Positions 10,830-21,790 of a stretch of 64,000 nucleotides of DNA are shown here, piece by piece (position 1 is the stretch's first letter; the number at the start of each line of letters is the position of its first letter). The notes beneath the pieces were generated by a model. That model ran no database searches and was not told the origin of the DNA. It saw nothing but the letters and a program-made list of their open reading frames with translations. The DNA comes from Entomortierella parvispora (taxonomy: Eukaryota; Mortierellomycota; Mortierellomycetes; Mortierellales; Mortierellaceae), in contig OY752148.1 of assembly GCA_963573315.1 (NCBI GenBank), positions 1 to 64,000 of the forward strand, read 5' to 3'. A program made the translations under genes and the position numbers.

Positions 10830-12918
10830 TCGGCACAACATGACATTACTCAAAGTAGAGAAGAATTGAAGTAACGTTAGGAAAAAAGACTTCGGCCGCA
10901 TATATCTGCCCACAGTGCATCTGTTGATATCTTTGTGTCGGAATGTGGTGGCGTACATATTCTCCCCTTTTTTGTTTGTCTTGCCTCGAGGCAGACAGAA
11001 AACAAGCCCAAGAGCAGCTCCTGACCCTGGTGAAGAGTTTCGTTTCAATAACGAGAATGTGTCGGATAAATTGGCGTTCCTAATGTCTTCATACGCAGGA
11101 GCATATGGTGCCGGACAAGAAGACATAGACGTTCTCGCATGTGCTGGTAACGAGTTACCCTATTGTATGCCCGCTTGCCTTTCCGCTGAATCGGAGGGAG
11201 CTCTCTCCACAAAAATGACAGCATCCGTATAAAGTCGGAAGGGTGTATGGATCCCGAATAGAACACGCCGTCGCCCTACTATCGGACTGGTTGACAGAGT
11301 CATACACGAGCTTGATTTCGTAGTCCTCGATGGCTTTCATCAAAGGAATATCTTTTCTTGGGCTTGGTTCAAGGCTGGGGAGGGGTGCGAGCCTAGAGCA
11401 CTGTTCTTTCCAAAGGAAAATCAACGCCTTGCGGGCCATGTCGACCGCTTCAGATCCCACCGGAACATAGATGACGGTGTTCCCATAGGCGTCCTTTTCT
11501 CCTCCTTGTAAAACTGGGAGAAAGACAAAGAGCACATAAGTAAAAAAAAAATAGTTAGAGGGCCTATGATATTATCGATATCTGATTGCCGTCTTGCATT
11601 ATATCGAAGGCCATGCCCCTGTTCTTCTCTGTGATGCTTGAAATCAACGATTCTGCTGTCGCATCTTTTGAGCTTTGTTCCTCAACGGAAAGATCCTCAG
11701 CCTCTACTTCACTGCCAGCCTCATCCTCACTTCGAACGTCATCATGAATGCAAGTGTTGTTTGAAACTTCATGGCGGTTCCTGGCATTGCTGCTGTCGTT
11801 GACATTATTGCGATCAACAGCTTCGACTTCATTACTGACAGCTTCAATACTGGAGCTGAGTGGCAATGGCCCTGATTCAACAGGTGTAACCGCTGGAATG
11901 ATCATAGGTGCTGACGTTGCGGTGGGTGCCATAGCTTTCGTTTCTTTGTTCCGAGCTGATTTACGCCCTTTCCGTAGTCCCGCTCCTGGTGCAGCAATTC
12001 CAATCTGTCCGCTGTATCCAGCGTTGGGATCCACGACTTTCCGAACCTTCCTCTCAAAGACGACCTTTCCAAAGAACTCGAGCATCCTCGAGGGTGAGAC
12101 AGTAGTGTCGCCGTCGTAGCGCTGATCGCAAAAGGTCTACCAAATGACCAGTTGAAACAAGTTTAGCAAGCAAGCCTCACAAAGGTACACCACATGAGCC
12201 AGTACACAAGGGATCTTACCTTCCACAGTTTAAAATAGGTTTTGTATGCTTGAATTGTCTTTGTAGGTGGCCGGCTTAGGATGCCTTTAAGGACGACTCG
12301 AGCAGACTCCTTTCTTCTTGCAGAAATGACCTCTTCAGTAAAAGAGATTGATGTTGGATCATCAGGAGCTGGTGGGAAGAACGAGGACCTGTTCCACCCG
12401 TTTGCTGAAGAAGGGGGTCCTGTAGTCACTTTGAGGGTCGGTTTTTTTGCGTGATTCTCGTTGAGGACAACATTGTCAGGTTGGGTCTCCTCCTGCCTTC
12501 TTTTCCCAAGTCTTGTTGCTGCAGCTAATGCGGTTGCTGTCTCTATAGCCTTTGACAGAGCAGACGTTTCCTGCTGCGTTCTTTCCAACGGACGCGCAGA
12601 CCACGCGCGTGTTTTTCGCGACGGTGCAGGAGGTGTCAATACGGAACGCTCGGGCTGTATCGCAGTGATCACCTTGGGAGAGACTGCAGTTGATGTAGAC
12701 GTGTCTGCTGTGGAGCTTGCTGTCATTTCAAGGGTTAGGATCGGGCCCTCATGTGACTGAGTGGACAACAAAGTTGAGTCCCTGGTCGCAACGGCAGCCC
12801 TCGGTGGTCTTCCTCGGCGCTTTGCTGGAGAGTTGGTGGAGGGGGGATCTGGAGCCGAGGCTTGCTGTCGAGAGTTGATGCCCTCATCGCTCAGAAATGT
12901 CTGTGCTTTTTCAGGCAT
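10830..12918 (-). pseudogene. Relic of a Crypton-like recombinase gene with AT-hook, frameshifted
   Basis: Exon 1 (12918-12220) begins MPEKAQ and carries an AT-hook, KRRGRPPR (residues 33-40). A clean 83-bp intron joins it to 12136-11564. Across the junction the protein reads YKTYFKLWK-TFCDQRYDGD, then SRMLEFFGKVVF, the helical core-binding pattern of fungal Crypton/Ndc10-like DNA-binding proteins. A disordered acidic stretch then ends in a stop at 11564. Further family-like blocks follow downstream on the same strand: VGSEAVDMARKALIFLWKEQ (about 11440), SDFIRMLSFLW (11230), RERLCLLVRHHMLLR (11130), then NANLSDTF and GKTNKKG...FRHKDINRCTVG (11080-10920). They lie in different frames. Apparent one-base losses sit at about 11241-11243 (DPYT/PSDF) and 11091-11095 (MLLR/EDIR). 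I see no catalytic R-H-R-Y region. The 423-residue upstream part might still be expressed as a domesticated DNA-binding protein. Sequencing error is an alternative for either frameshift. Confidence 0.55.
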
Positions 12919-13682
12919 GATGTTGAGTCAATCTGGGAACAGGAGCATGATGTCTGGGTTGGGTTTTTGCGGAGGAGTGAAGGGCGAAGGGCGGGTGTAG
13001 AACAATTAATGAGAGCGTGGGCAAAGATCAGAGGGCCGAGATTATTTACAGGTGTGGAGGATGGAGCGACGGGTAGATGCACCCAGCCATGGAAATAACG
13101 ACAGAAGGACAACAGGACAGTTCGGCATTGGCAGGGTAGGATGGCATGATGTGCTTAAGGCACATTCGCATTCCATGCTGCCCGTTCATGAGCGATTACC
13201 GAGTAGTATACAAGAGTGGCCTGGTTTTGTGCTTCCAAGCCACCAGGGCCATTGTCCTACTGCGAGACACTTCGACTAATTTTGGTAATCACTCACGCGT
13301 TTCATAGAATTTCGACCGTGTGGACAAGGAGATTCTGATAGAAACAGGCAGAAATAAGCAACGCCGCTATGACAGCGAAGGTGGCACCATATGATCACAC
13401 ACGCCGCGCTGTCTTTTTTATCTTTTACTGTCTCTCCCTTTACTTTATCTTTCCCTGTATTTTTACTTCTCTTGGCGTCTCTCTCTTTTTTTCCTCTCAG
13501 TTCCTTCTTCCAGCACTGTACAATCGCACCTCGCCTTCCCCACAAATCGAACCCTACCTCAAGACTCTACGACACATAGCAGCTGTCTCGAACTCCCTTG
13601 AGCACATAGGCGCAGAGTCTGCACCCTTCTTGATCCTTGAATACAGCGACATATCAGTATCTCACTCTTTGTGAACAAAAAC
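12919..13682. other. Intergenic region between the relic and the peptide gene
   Basis: It holds the divergent upstream regions of both neighbours. From about 13430 it is CT-rich on the plus strand (TTTTTCCTCTCAGTTCC), typical of fungal promoters and leaders. A CTCTCAG|TTCC site near 13500 could be a leader-intron acceptor. No gene is recognised. Confidence 0.4.
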
Positions 13683-13889
13683 ATGAAGTTCGCTTCCTCC
13701 ACCGGCTGCCGCACCTTCTTAATGATGATGATGGCATTGGTGATCTCTGGCGCGGTTCTTGAAAAACGAATCACCCCATACCAGGATTGTCTGGCTCATT
13801 GCTTGCGTGCCATACCTCCTCAGAAGAATTGTCCCGAACGGTGCTGCAAGGCAAACCCCGAATCGTGCCCAAATCCTTTTAGCGCTTAA
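13683..13889 (+). CDS. Small secreted cysteine-rich peptide with Kex2-like site
   Basis: A 68-residue precursor. Residues 1 to about 25 form a signal peptide (basic start MKF, hydrophobic core FLMMMMALVISGAV). It is followed at once by Leu-Glu-Lys-Arg, a classic dibasic Kex2 cleavage site. The predicted mature peptide is about 39 residues with six cysteines in the order C-x3-C-x9-C-x3-C-C-x6-C, rich in Pro and Asn, ending PNPFSA. Six cysteines in so short a chain suggest three disulfides. Such peptides serve as effectors, antimicrobial or signalling peptides in fungi, but I recognise no family and assign no function. The start is the ATG at 13683; the upstream in-frame GTG is not a plausible start. 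AATAAAA follows at about 13969. Its place at the edge of the subtelomeric zone is common for lineage-specific secreted proteins. Confidence 0.7.
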   Translation: MKFASSTGCRTFLMMMMALVISGAVLEKRITPYQDCLAHCLRAIPPQKNCPERCCKANPESCPNPFSA

Positions 13890-15304
13890 ATTGGCACTGG
13901 GCTTGTTCGCCACTGTAAGATTGACTGCAAGTGATCCACGAATGTCTTCACCAATAACTTTTTGATAAGAATAAAAAAAATTGTTTATTTCCACTTCCGT
14001 CGGTCCACGCCGTCTTTCTGTTTTACCGCACGTCTCACGATCTAAAGGGGGAGACAATCCAACGCTCACGGAATTCTTCTGACGCATGATTCTACTTCAG
14101 TGTGATGTATCGAATGTCAAATAGCAACGTTGCCACGAGCATTTGGCCGCCACATGCAAGTTGTCGGATCCCGAATTCATTTAATTACCTGACTTTCTTG
14201 TCTGCCAAATTTCCTCAGCTTTATGATCATTAGGTTACATTTTGGTTCGCTTTTACTTTCTTGCCGACCTTTGATGTGCCCCACTGAATCCTCATAGCAG
14301 GAGCACAGTAGGCGATGGTGAAGTTATTTTAGTGAAAGTGCGAGACAGCGTAAGAGTAGGCCGAGATAGTACGTGACAGGAAAGAGAGATTGATGCCGAA
14401 AGATCAATAACCGGCTTGACCGCCACCGCTTCCCTGGCAGTGCTGGCACTTTTAATGACCTAGCTCACTAATCATTACCACCGATCACAGACATCCGCCT
14501 TTCCATAAACTACATAGAGTCCACAAAATGCTTTCATGGGTTCTTATGTTTTTGTGGGACTATTCAAAATCAATTGAGTCCTTGCCTGGTTCGATCGGTT
14601 ACAGAAGTGTAGCGCGAATCTCAATTCAAACACCACTTGTAAAAAATATACGAAAATATAAAACCACTAGCACCTGACCCACTAGACACGTCAATTCCTT
14701 TATTCATCTAGTCGACTCCTCATGTAGGTGCGGTTGGTGGAGCAATGACGACACACAAGACTTGAACAGATGAAAGTGAGAGGTACTGCTCCAACCTCTC
14801 TACTCGTTGGTTACCTCTCTTAAAACCAACCGTCCTGTACCTCGATCAATTTACTGTCCACATGTTTTACACCTCGGAATGCTTCCTCTCTGTCCAACAA
14901 CACTGACCGAGATGCCTATTAGTCCGCCTCAAAGTTAGGGGGTACGTTTTGTACGTGGGTCCGTTTTCCCACTTGAGCGAAATTGGGTGATGCATCCTTT
15001 TTGGGGGTTGTGAGGTCAATATCTCAGCTATCAGCCTGCGACAATCCACTATTCCTACATTCCAGTCTTTGGGACAGTCACATGCTCACACAAGCAACTG
15101 GAAGAAGATTCCGTTTCTGCCTGCTGCTGCTGTGGCTAACAAATGGGCACCCCCTTTACGTGATACCCAGTTCGATCGCAGCAGGGAGAGTCCACGGATC
15201 CTTGATCGTGATCTGCGCAGCGCAGGAACTACGTCTAGATTACGTGTCCTTTCTTATCGAAGAGCAAGAACGTCATGACAGTGCGCAGACATGGCAGAGA
15301 TGAT
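13890..15304. other. Intergenic region, no gene recognised
   Basis: About 1.4 kb of mixed, often AT-rich sequence. It contains the presumed polyadenylation region of the peptide gene (GAATAAAAAAAATTG near 13968) and the upstream region of the dehydrogenase. Open frames are below about 110 residues and featureless. Confidence 0.45.
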
Positions 15305-15315
15305 GGAGTATTTAA
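15305..15315 (+). promoter_or_regulatory. TATA-like box of the short-chain dehydrogenase
   Basis: AGTATTTAAAG lies about 60 bases before the ATG at 15373, a spacing and sequence that fit a TATA element with a short leader. Confidence 0.4.
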
Positions 15316-15372
15316 AGCTGTTGACCAGATCCGCTTCTATCTTGCTCTGCATCTACACACTTCAACACAATC

Positions 15373-16245
15373 ATGCCTCCTCATCCTGATCCCACCGCCA
15401 AACAGTTCACCTCCACCTTCCATTCGGACACATACCCGGCCATCGCAAATGCAAACCACCAGGGCCGAACAGTTCTGATTACTGGCGCCTCCAAGGGCAT
15501 CGGGCGTGCCACCGCTGTCTCGTTCGCCAGAGGCGGCGCAGCGAACATTGCCATTGCGGCACGCTCTGGTCTGGATGAGGTAGAGCAGGAACTCCTAGCC
15601 GCTGCGCCATCTTCCTCTTCCTCGCCCCAGATCATTAAGCTGCAGCTAGATGTGGTCTCGGAAACCAGCGTTGCTCATGCAGTCGAGCGAGTGAAACAGG
15701 CCTGGGGTCATCTTGATATTTTGGTCAACAATGCTGGATACCTTGAAAACTGGAAACCCGTCGCAGAGTCCGACCCCACTGAGTGGTGGAGGTCCTGGGA
15801 AGTCAACATCAAAGGAGTGTACCTAATGACCCGCGCGTTTTTGCCCCTTCTGCTCCAGGGCTCCCAAAAGACCATCATCAACGTGAGCTCTATTGGCGCC
15901 CACATGACTATGAGGGGGGCGTCGGCCTATCAGACAAACAAGTTTGCTCTGCTGCGATTTACCGAGTTTCTGGCTTCAGAATATGGCGGTCAAGGGATAA
16001 TTGCGATCGCGATTCATCCAGGTGGTGTGGACACGGAGTTGTCGCGGAATCTACCCCAGGAGGTCCACCGTTATCTACTGGACACGCCAGAGTTGGCGGC
16101 GGATTCGATTGCATGGTTAACGCAGCATCGGCATCAATGGCTTTCGGGACGATATGTCAGCGTCAACTGGGATTTGCCGGAGCTGATGGCCAAAGAAGCT
16201 GAGATCGTGGAGGGGGACAAGTTGAAGATGCGAATTGTGATTTAG
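15373..16245 (+). CDS. Short-chain dehydrogenase/reductase (SDR), intronless
   Basis: A 290-residue NAD(P)-dependent oxidoreductase of the classical SDR type. Visible motifs: cofactor-binding TGASKGIG (residues 37-44), structural NNAG (119-122), Ser172/Ser173 in INVSSIGA, and the catalytic pair Tyr186-x3-Lys190 (SAYQTNK). HPGGVDTEL after the active site matches the usual PG motif. No signal or targeting sequence is evident; the first 30 residues form a short polar extension. The basic Arg64 after the second strand (AARSG) hints at NADPH preference, which is inference. The substrate is unknown. Like the upstream hydrolase it is a GC-rich, intronless gene in a gene-poor zone. The start is the first ATG, about 60 bases after a TATA-like box. 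Confidence 0.88.
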   Translation: MPPHPDPTAKQFTSTFHSDTYPAIANANHQGRTVLITGASKGIGRATAVSFARGGAANIAIAARSGLDEVEQELLAAAPSSSSSPQIIKLQLDVVSETSVAHAVERVKQAWGHLDILVNNAGYLENWKPVAESDPTEWWRSWEVNIKGVYLMTRAFLPLLLQGSQKTIINVSSIGAHMTMRGASAYQTNKFALLRFTEFLASEYGGQGIIAIAIHPGGVDTELSRNLPQEVHRYLLDTPELAADSIAWLTQHRHQWLSGRYVSVNWDLPELMAKEAEIVEGDKLKMRIVI

Positions 16246-17963
16246 GAGTTCAAGTTCCAACACGACAAGGCTCTAGAAGACAAATTCATAGCTACATGAT
16301 CTCATACTGCAGTAAATCTCTCCTTGTCCTTATCTTCCCCCAATCTCCTTCTGAGTCAGTACAGCGGTTCCCTAACCTGAAGGGACTCGCAACGCGCTCA
16401 CGATTACCAAATGATAACCACCGAAACCAAGAAATCCTCGAAACACCAACAAGTAACGAAGCTAACCAGAAACTAGAGTACCTCAACATTTGGTAAGGCG
16501 TCGTTTATTACTTTAATGGACTGTCCCCTACTTGACGCGTTGTTATTCAATTCAGGCGTGAGATATGTTAACCACCTGCTTGCATGAGAAGTCCATTGTG
16601 CAAATCATTTCTGGCAATTGGGTGAGCATTCTTCCTTGACTCTTTTCATCACTTGAATGAGGAAAACCAAAGTCGAAAGCAATATCTTTGTCCTTTGGCG
16701 TGATGAAGACTTGCTTAGTCGTGCAGTTTGTGATGCCGACATAAGATACAGCAGTCAAAGTCAGGAGTATTACAAGAAATCTTTCAGTTCTTTGTATCAC
16801 TCATAGGTGGACTATGTCCGGTCTGAATACACGATCCAAAAGCAATATCCTCTTCATCTTTCAATATGAAAAAGCATCTGGAGGAATATGAGAAAATGCT
16901 AACCAACATTTCAGAAGAAGCGAAGCAGTAGGGAAAAGCAGAAAAAAAGCGACTGTCACGGCCTCCACAAACCGCACAATCCAGGAAATCATTCCTTTTT
17001 GCACGCTGTGAACGAAAGTCTTTTGAGTCACGTAACGATAGCGGGGAATGTCGCCAGCTCTGTAGCCGCCATGGTGGATGGCACTTCGAAACATGCTCCG
17101 CTTGAAATATGAAGTACTCTTTTGAATGATTGCTGACACTTTTGGGAAACTCCAGCGTCGTTGAAGCGTCCGAATCAGTTATCGGCCAGGTACTGCAGCG
17201 AGGACGACTTTGTGCAGTCTTCCACAATTCAAAAGAAGCCAAAGAATGAAACCCAAGGACGGCGCTTAAACAAGCCTGCAACAGACTGGTAATTCGACTT
17301 TTTTTTTGTCGTCTTGTAGTTCCATTGCTCCTGTGGGCCAAACCATCGCTCAAACCACTTACATAAGCTATCTGATCATCCAGAGCACAACGGAGAGCGT
17401 GTCGTCAGCTTGCCCAATATCCCGATATACCAACCTCTCTTCAAATCGCCTGCGTCTGTTCTGGTCCGCGCACTAAAACCTTTCGGATGCTAACGGAGCC
17501 TTGAAGAAACACATTGATGCGGTACATCTGAGGGACTGGATGGAAAGAATAATGAAACTTGAAGAACACTGGCCCTGCCTTGACTGCTGTAAATGCAGAG
17601 GAGACGTTGTGCTCAGCAGAGTGCCTGTCGGTTGATGATAAACAGGGGCCAACGGAGAACGACAGGGTAGCTTTTAGCTTGCTCTGTATATTTCAGGAAT
17701 CCCGATCAGGTGATTCTCTCCCCGGTACAACGTGGGGACAGGGAGAAAGAGAATATGTACGATATGAGCAATAAAACTCTCCAAATCCATTCCATCCTTG
17801 ACCTTCATTTCTGATTTACTGCTGAGGACAGAGAATAGTCGACAGTTTATGTATGAACTATACAGGATATCATGGGGTATTTACAAGTCAAAGAAGAATT
17901 GGAAACGACTAAAAAAGAAACAAAAAGAAAACAAAAGGACAAAAAGTACACAAAGAAAGGTCT
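16246..17963. other. Intergenic region with a possible unresolved minus-strand gene
   Basis: Most of it shows nothing clear. On the minus strand, 17139-16861 encodes a frame with a convincing membrane segment (ISWIVRFVEAVTVAFFLLFP). Minus 16800-16552 encodes a hydrophobic segment (RFLVILLTLTAVSYVGITNC) followed by a hydrophilic tail, but with no ATG of its own. These could be exons of one small membrane or secreted protein, but I could not connect them by splice sites. Confidence 0.25.
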
Positions 17964-20900
17964 TTAAACATCCAAAGCACTGGTGCCAGATGCAGTCGAA
18001 ATGGTCACCGTGCCGTCCGCCAGAGTACTTGAAGGAGAGGGTGGGAAGGACTGACCAGAACTAGTACAAGTGGAGGCAGTGGGGGATCCGAGCAGAAGAT
18101 CATCCTTGTCCTCCTTTTCTGAAGATATGGACGTTGTCATTGGATCCAACAGTTTAGTCGATTCGGTAGAAGGCAAGGCCGCATCGGACGAAACAATCAT
18201 ATCATCCAAAGGACCAAACCCTGGTCGAACAGGGTGTTCGGGCAACAGCGGGGAAAGAGCCCAGTCATAATTGATCTTGCTCATCATTACCGCTGGAGTG
18301 CTGACTCGGTTACTGGCGCTAGTTCCTGTAGCAGTGCCTTGACCAAAGGTTGTTGATGCTTTCGAAGTCGAGGGCAGAGGAGAACCTTCTACGCTTGAGG
18401 TAAGGGCCTGTCCATCATTTCCATTGCCATTCGACACATTGCTCGTCCCGCGAGCACTGCTACTGGCCAATGGAAGACTAGCAAGTCGTTTTTGTCGAGG
18501 TACCACATTCCCTGTCGCAGAAGACTCTGGTCCCTTTGCTGACTTGACTGATATTTCCACCAAGGGACCAACTGTTTCGTCTTCAACCGCCTTTCCTGAA
18601 TCTGCCTCTTGATTTTTTTCTTTGGGTGGTGAGGGCTGCGACTCATGATGCAGAGGCGATGGGGTGATCTGGCTGTGGCCCTGTGTAGTTGCTTTCGAAG
18701 GAGGTCGAACAGATGGCAAAAAGTCATCCAGTGAAGTGTTGCTCTCTTTACCAACTAGAGAGGCTTGACGCCTCAATAAACTGGAAGGAAATAAATCTTG
18801 CGATTGTGACAATCGAGCTGAAGAAATACTGGATCTGGGAACGGCAGACAAGGTAGACTGTCCAGTACCCACATGTAGATTGTGTAAACTGGCAGACAAG
18901 GATCGATTGGAAAACGATCGCTTCATCTTATGGAGCCTGTGATTCCCGCCATGATGATGAGATACTTCTGTGTTGGTCGAATGTCGCAATCGTCGATGAG
19001 TCGTCCGCAACGGTTGAGAGTCATCCAATACAAGCACACCGGCCGCCACTATTATTTTTTTTTTAAAAAAAGTCAATACTGTTAATAAAAGAAAAAGAAT
19101 GCTTTGACCAGATGAAAATAAAAGAGTCGGGGTCTTCATAGAGACTTACCAGAAACGCGTCGACCAGTAGACATGAGTGGTGCCATAGGTGAGCCAGGTC
19201 TTCTCGCCTGATTGGGATCATCCTCCAAAGGATCCACAACCAAATACGGATCATTCCCAAACTGCTGGCTAGACTTTTGCAGCGCTAACCACTGCTCTCG
19301 ATTGCTCGATAGCGAATCCAAGACGGGGATCGCTCTTGGCAATAACTCTGTCAGCACCTCAAAATAAGGCTGAACCACAAAATCGCCAAATCCTAAGGAG
19401 ATCTGAGGCTGGTTATGTTGGTCCCGATCCATGTTGGGAGAGACGGGCAAGCCCTGCGTCTTTTCAATATCGCCCTGTCGAAAGAATTCCTGCACAACGA
19501 GATCTGACCACCGCTTACAGATCGTCCAGGGTTTGACCGCATTCGAGATATCTGCCGCGTGAAGAAGGCAATTGCACAATTGCTGACGTTGCTGAACGTT
19601 CAAGGCCGCAGGAGCGCACCGATCCGTAAAGTGGCTGGCCACACTGTAGTAAACAGAGGAGCCCTCAGAGTCCAGAGAACCTGTCGACCAAGTGCGCTGT
19701 CGGCTGCTGTGATTGTTGTCTGGTCCAGTGCCTTCAATGTTTGGCATGTTGCTGCTTACAGGAGACGCCATCATCACTGTTTTCCGTTTGGTCTGTCCCT
19801 TCACTACGGTTCCAGTGTCATCTTCTGGTCCGGTCAACTGAATGGAAAGGTGTTGTGAAATCTTTGGTGCCAATGAATCCAGTCCTTTGAATTCACTTTT
19901 GCCGTCGTCATCTGCCAAAGAAGCCTCCTTTTGATCATGGCCATGATTAATATCCGACTCTGTATCCGATTCAGAATCCTCGTCGTCGCCTGAAGAATCA
20001 TCCATGTCTGAAGCATTCGGAGAGGTCACTGGACTGGAGGTAGCCTCTACTAGACTATTGAGCCCATTAAGCATATCATAATGGAACGACATGTCTGTGG
20101 CCAAAATGGCCTTGATCATGGCCTCGCGCATACTGGCCTCCGTTGCTGGGTGGCCCTCGGGGAGCATGGCCAAAGAAGAGCGGCTGATATTGCGGAAGAG
20201 AGCGTGTTTCGAGACCAGATCCATGGCAAGAGAGCAGGAGTATTTCTCCAACACGGAGGCCTCGCCGTATTCCTTGACGAGATCGGTCTTTGCATTGACC
20301 TGGAAAAGGTTGTTGAGCCCGGGCTGTTTTGGCCACGATAGAGTTGAGGAGGGGCGAGAGCGATAACGGGCGGTCAATAGGTGCACGCTTGTTTGAGCAC
20401 GGGTGCGAGATGGAGAGGGATGCAAGTGCCAACATAAAGTTGGGCAAGGGAGGAGTGTTTTCAGAATCAACATCAACTTACATGGCCAATATCGTGACAT
20501 AAACCGGCAAGCAAGAGGGCGGCCATGTCTGGCTTTGGCAGGTAACGAGAGGCTTGCATGCCCTGCAGGATATGGAAGAGGACGGCAGTGACATCGGCGG
20601 CATGGTAAAATGAGTGGTAAAAGGTCGCCAAGTAGCCACGGTCGACGTCGACGATAAAGTCGAGCAGTTCGTCAGGCGAGATGCCAAGGGTGCTGACTAG
20701 ATCCAGGTGGACAAACATGCCGAGGATGTACCCATAGATCTCTGGCACGGTGTAATCCCAGACATTGAAGTTTTGGTCAACGGGTTTGACACGGCCGGAC
20801 GTGAAACGAAGCAAGGCCTATTTGAGGAGAGGAGGACGAAGTGACGAAGTGGCGGGTGGTGCAACAGCAGTAAAATGAACGCGGAGGATGCAGCATAAGG

Positions 20901-21075
20901 GAAAAGACAACGTGAGTCAAGCTGGACGCGACAGGTGGTTGGTAGGTATGGGTGGTAGAATGTAGATCCTGCAAGCAAGGGAGATGGGGGAGAGAGGGAA
21001 AGAGAGGGAGAGACTGACCCGCTCGGTGGTGATGAGATCCTCGGAAGTCAGCTGGCAGTGGCGAAGAAGAAGCAT
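17964..21075 (-). CDS. Class I 3',5'-cyclic nucleotide phosphodiesterase
   Basis: Hydrolyses cAMP and/or cGMP and so sets signalling downstream of adenylyl cyclase. Exons on the minus strand: 21075-21019 (minimum 5' limit), 20817-20482, 20323-19150, 19048-17964; this gives at least 883 residues in one frame. Upstream in-frame codons (about to 21119) suggest another 5' exon that I could not place. The HD metal site is present: His87 and His91-Ala-Ala-Asp in YHSFYHAADV, His127-Asp128 in LCHDIGHPGLNN, and HAADISN (His386, Asp389) before KPW, EFFRQGD and DR. The usual YHN has Ser in place of Asn. A disordered, acidic insertion of about 150 residues (roughly 223-371) splits the catalytic domain. 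A Ser-rich C-terminal tail of about 360 residues contains KRSFS and RRQASL, PKA-like sites that would suit feedback control by PKA. Confidence 0.9.
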
Positions 21076-21119
21076 GGCAACGAGCGAATGCAGGCGAGGG
21101 AGGATGGAGCGGGTGTATT

Positions 21120-21182
21120 GGCTGGACTGGACTGGACTCTGGACTGGGCTGGGCTGGGCTGGGCTAGGCTGGGCTAGGCTGG
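21120..21182. repeat. TGGAC/TGGGC pentamer repeat at a phosphodiesterase splice acceptor
   Basis: On the plus strand the pentamers TGGAC, TGGGC and TAGGC repeat about twelve times. On the minus (coding) strand this reads as repeated CCAG and CCCAG. It lies directly before the open frame of the first phosphodiesterase exon, so it offers many tandem AG acceptors. Confidence 0.75.
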
Positions 21183-21710
21183 GGAAGAGAGATGAAGAAG
21201 AGAGAATGGCCGAGGCGCGAGTCCGGGGTCAGTCAGAGGGCAATGAATGACGCTCCGGTCAGTTCAACGGGGGGAGAGGGAAGAGGGAGGGAGGGAGGGA
21301 GAAGGAAGGGAGAGACGGAAACAAAACAGCAAAGAAGGCGTGGAGGGGAATGAAGGAATGAAGGAATGAAGGAATGAATAAAGGAAAGAGCAGAAATGAG
21401 AAGAATGAGAAGCTTGCAGGGAATAAGAGTGTGAAAAGAGAGTGTGCCGTGTGTGAGTGTGCTCGAGTGTGTTTGAGTGTGTGTGAGAGTGTGCACGAGG
21501 TGCGCGTGTATGTGGAGTGCGTGTGTGGATGGGCGGGCTGGGAGCATTATTGGCTTGGACGGGTTGGGCCAAAAACGAGCCCCAAAAATGGCTGTTGTGT
21601 CAGTGTGTCTGTTTCTGAATCCTTTCTCTTTCTCTATCTGCCTGTCAGGGTAGAATTCCATTGTGGGCAACATGTCTTGCCCGCTGGACGGCAGTCTGTG
21701 TTATCTGCCC

Positions 21711-21790
21711 TCCTCTCTTTCCCTCTCTTTCCCTCTCTTTCCCTCTCTTTCCCTCTCTTTCCCTCTCTTTCCCTCTCTTTCCTTCTCTTT
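21711..21790. repeat. CCCTCTCTTT decamer repeat and adjoining microsatellites
   Basis: Seven or more exact copies of a CCCTCTCTTT 10-mer, followed by TG-rich (21861-21880), CT-rich (21900-21930) and CTGTCTGC-type (21980-22025) runs. They lie in the presumed 5' region of the phosphodiesterase gene. The open frames across this block are low-complexity artefacts. Confidence 0.85.
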
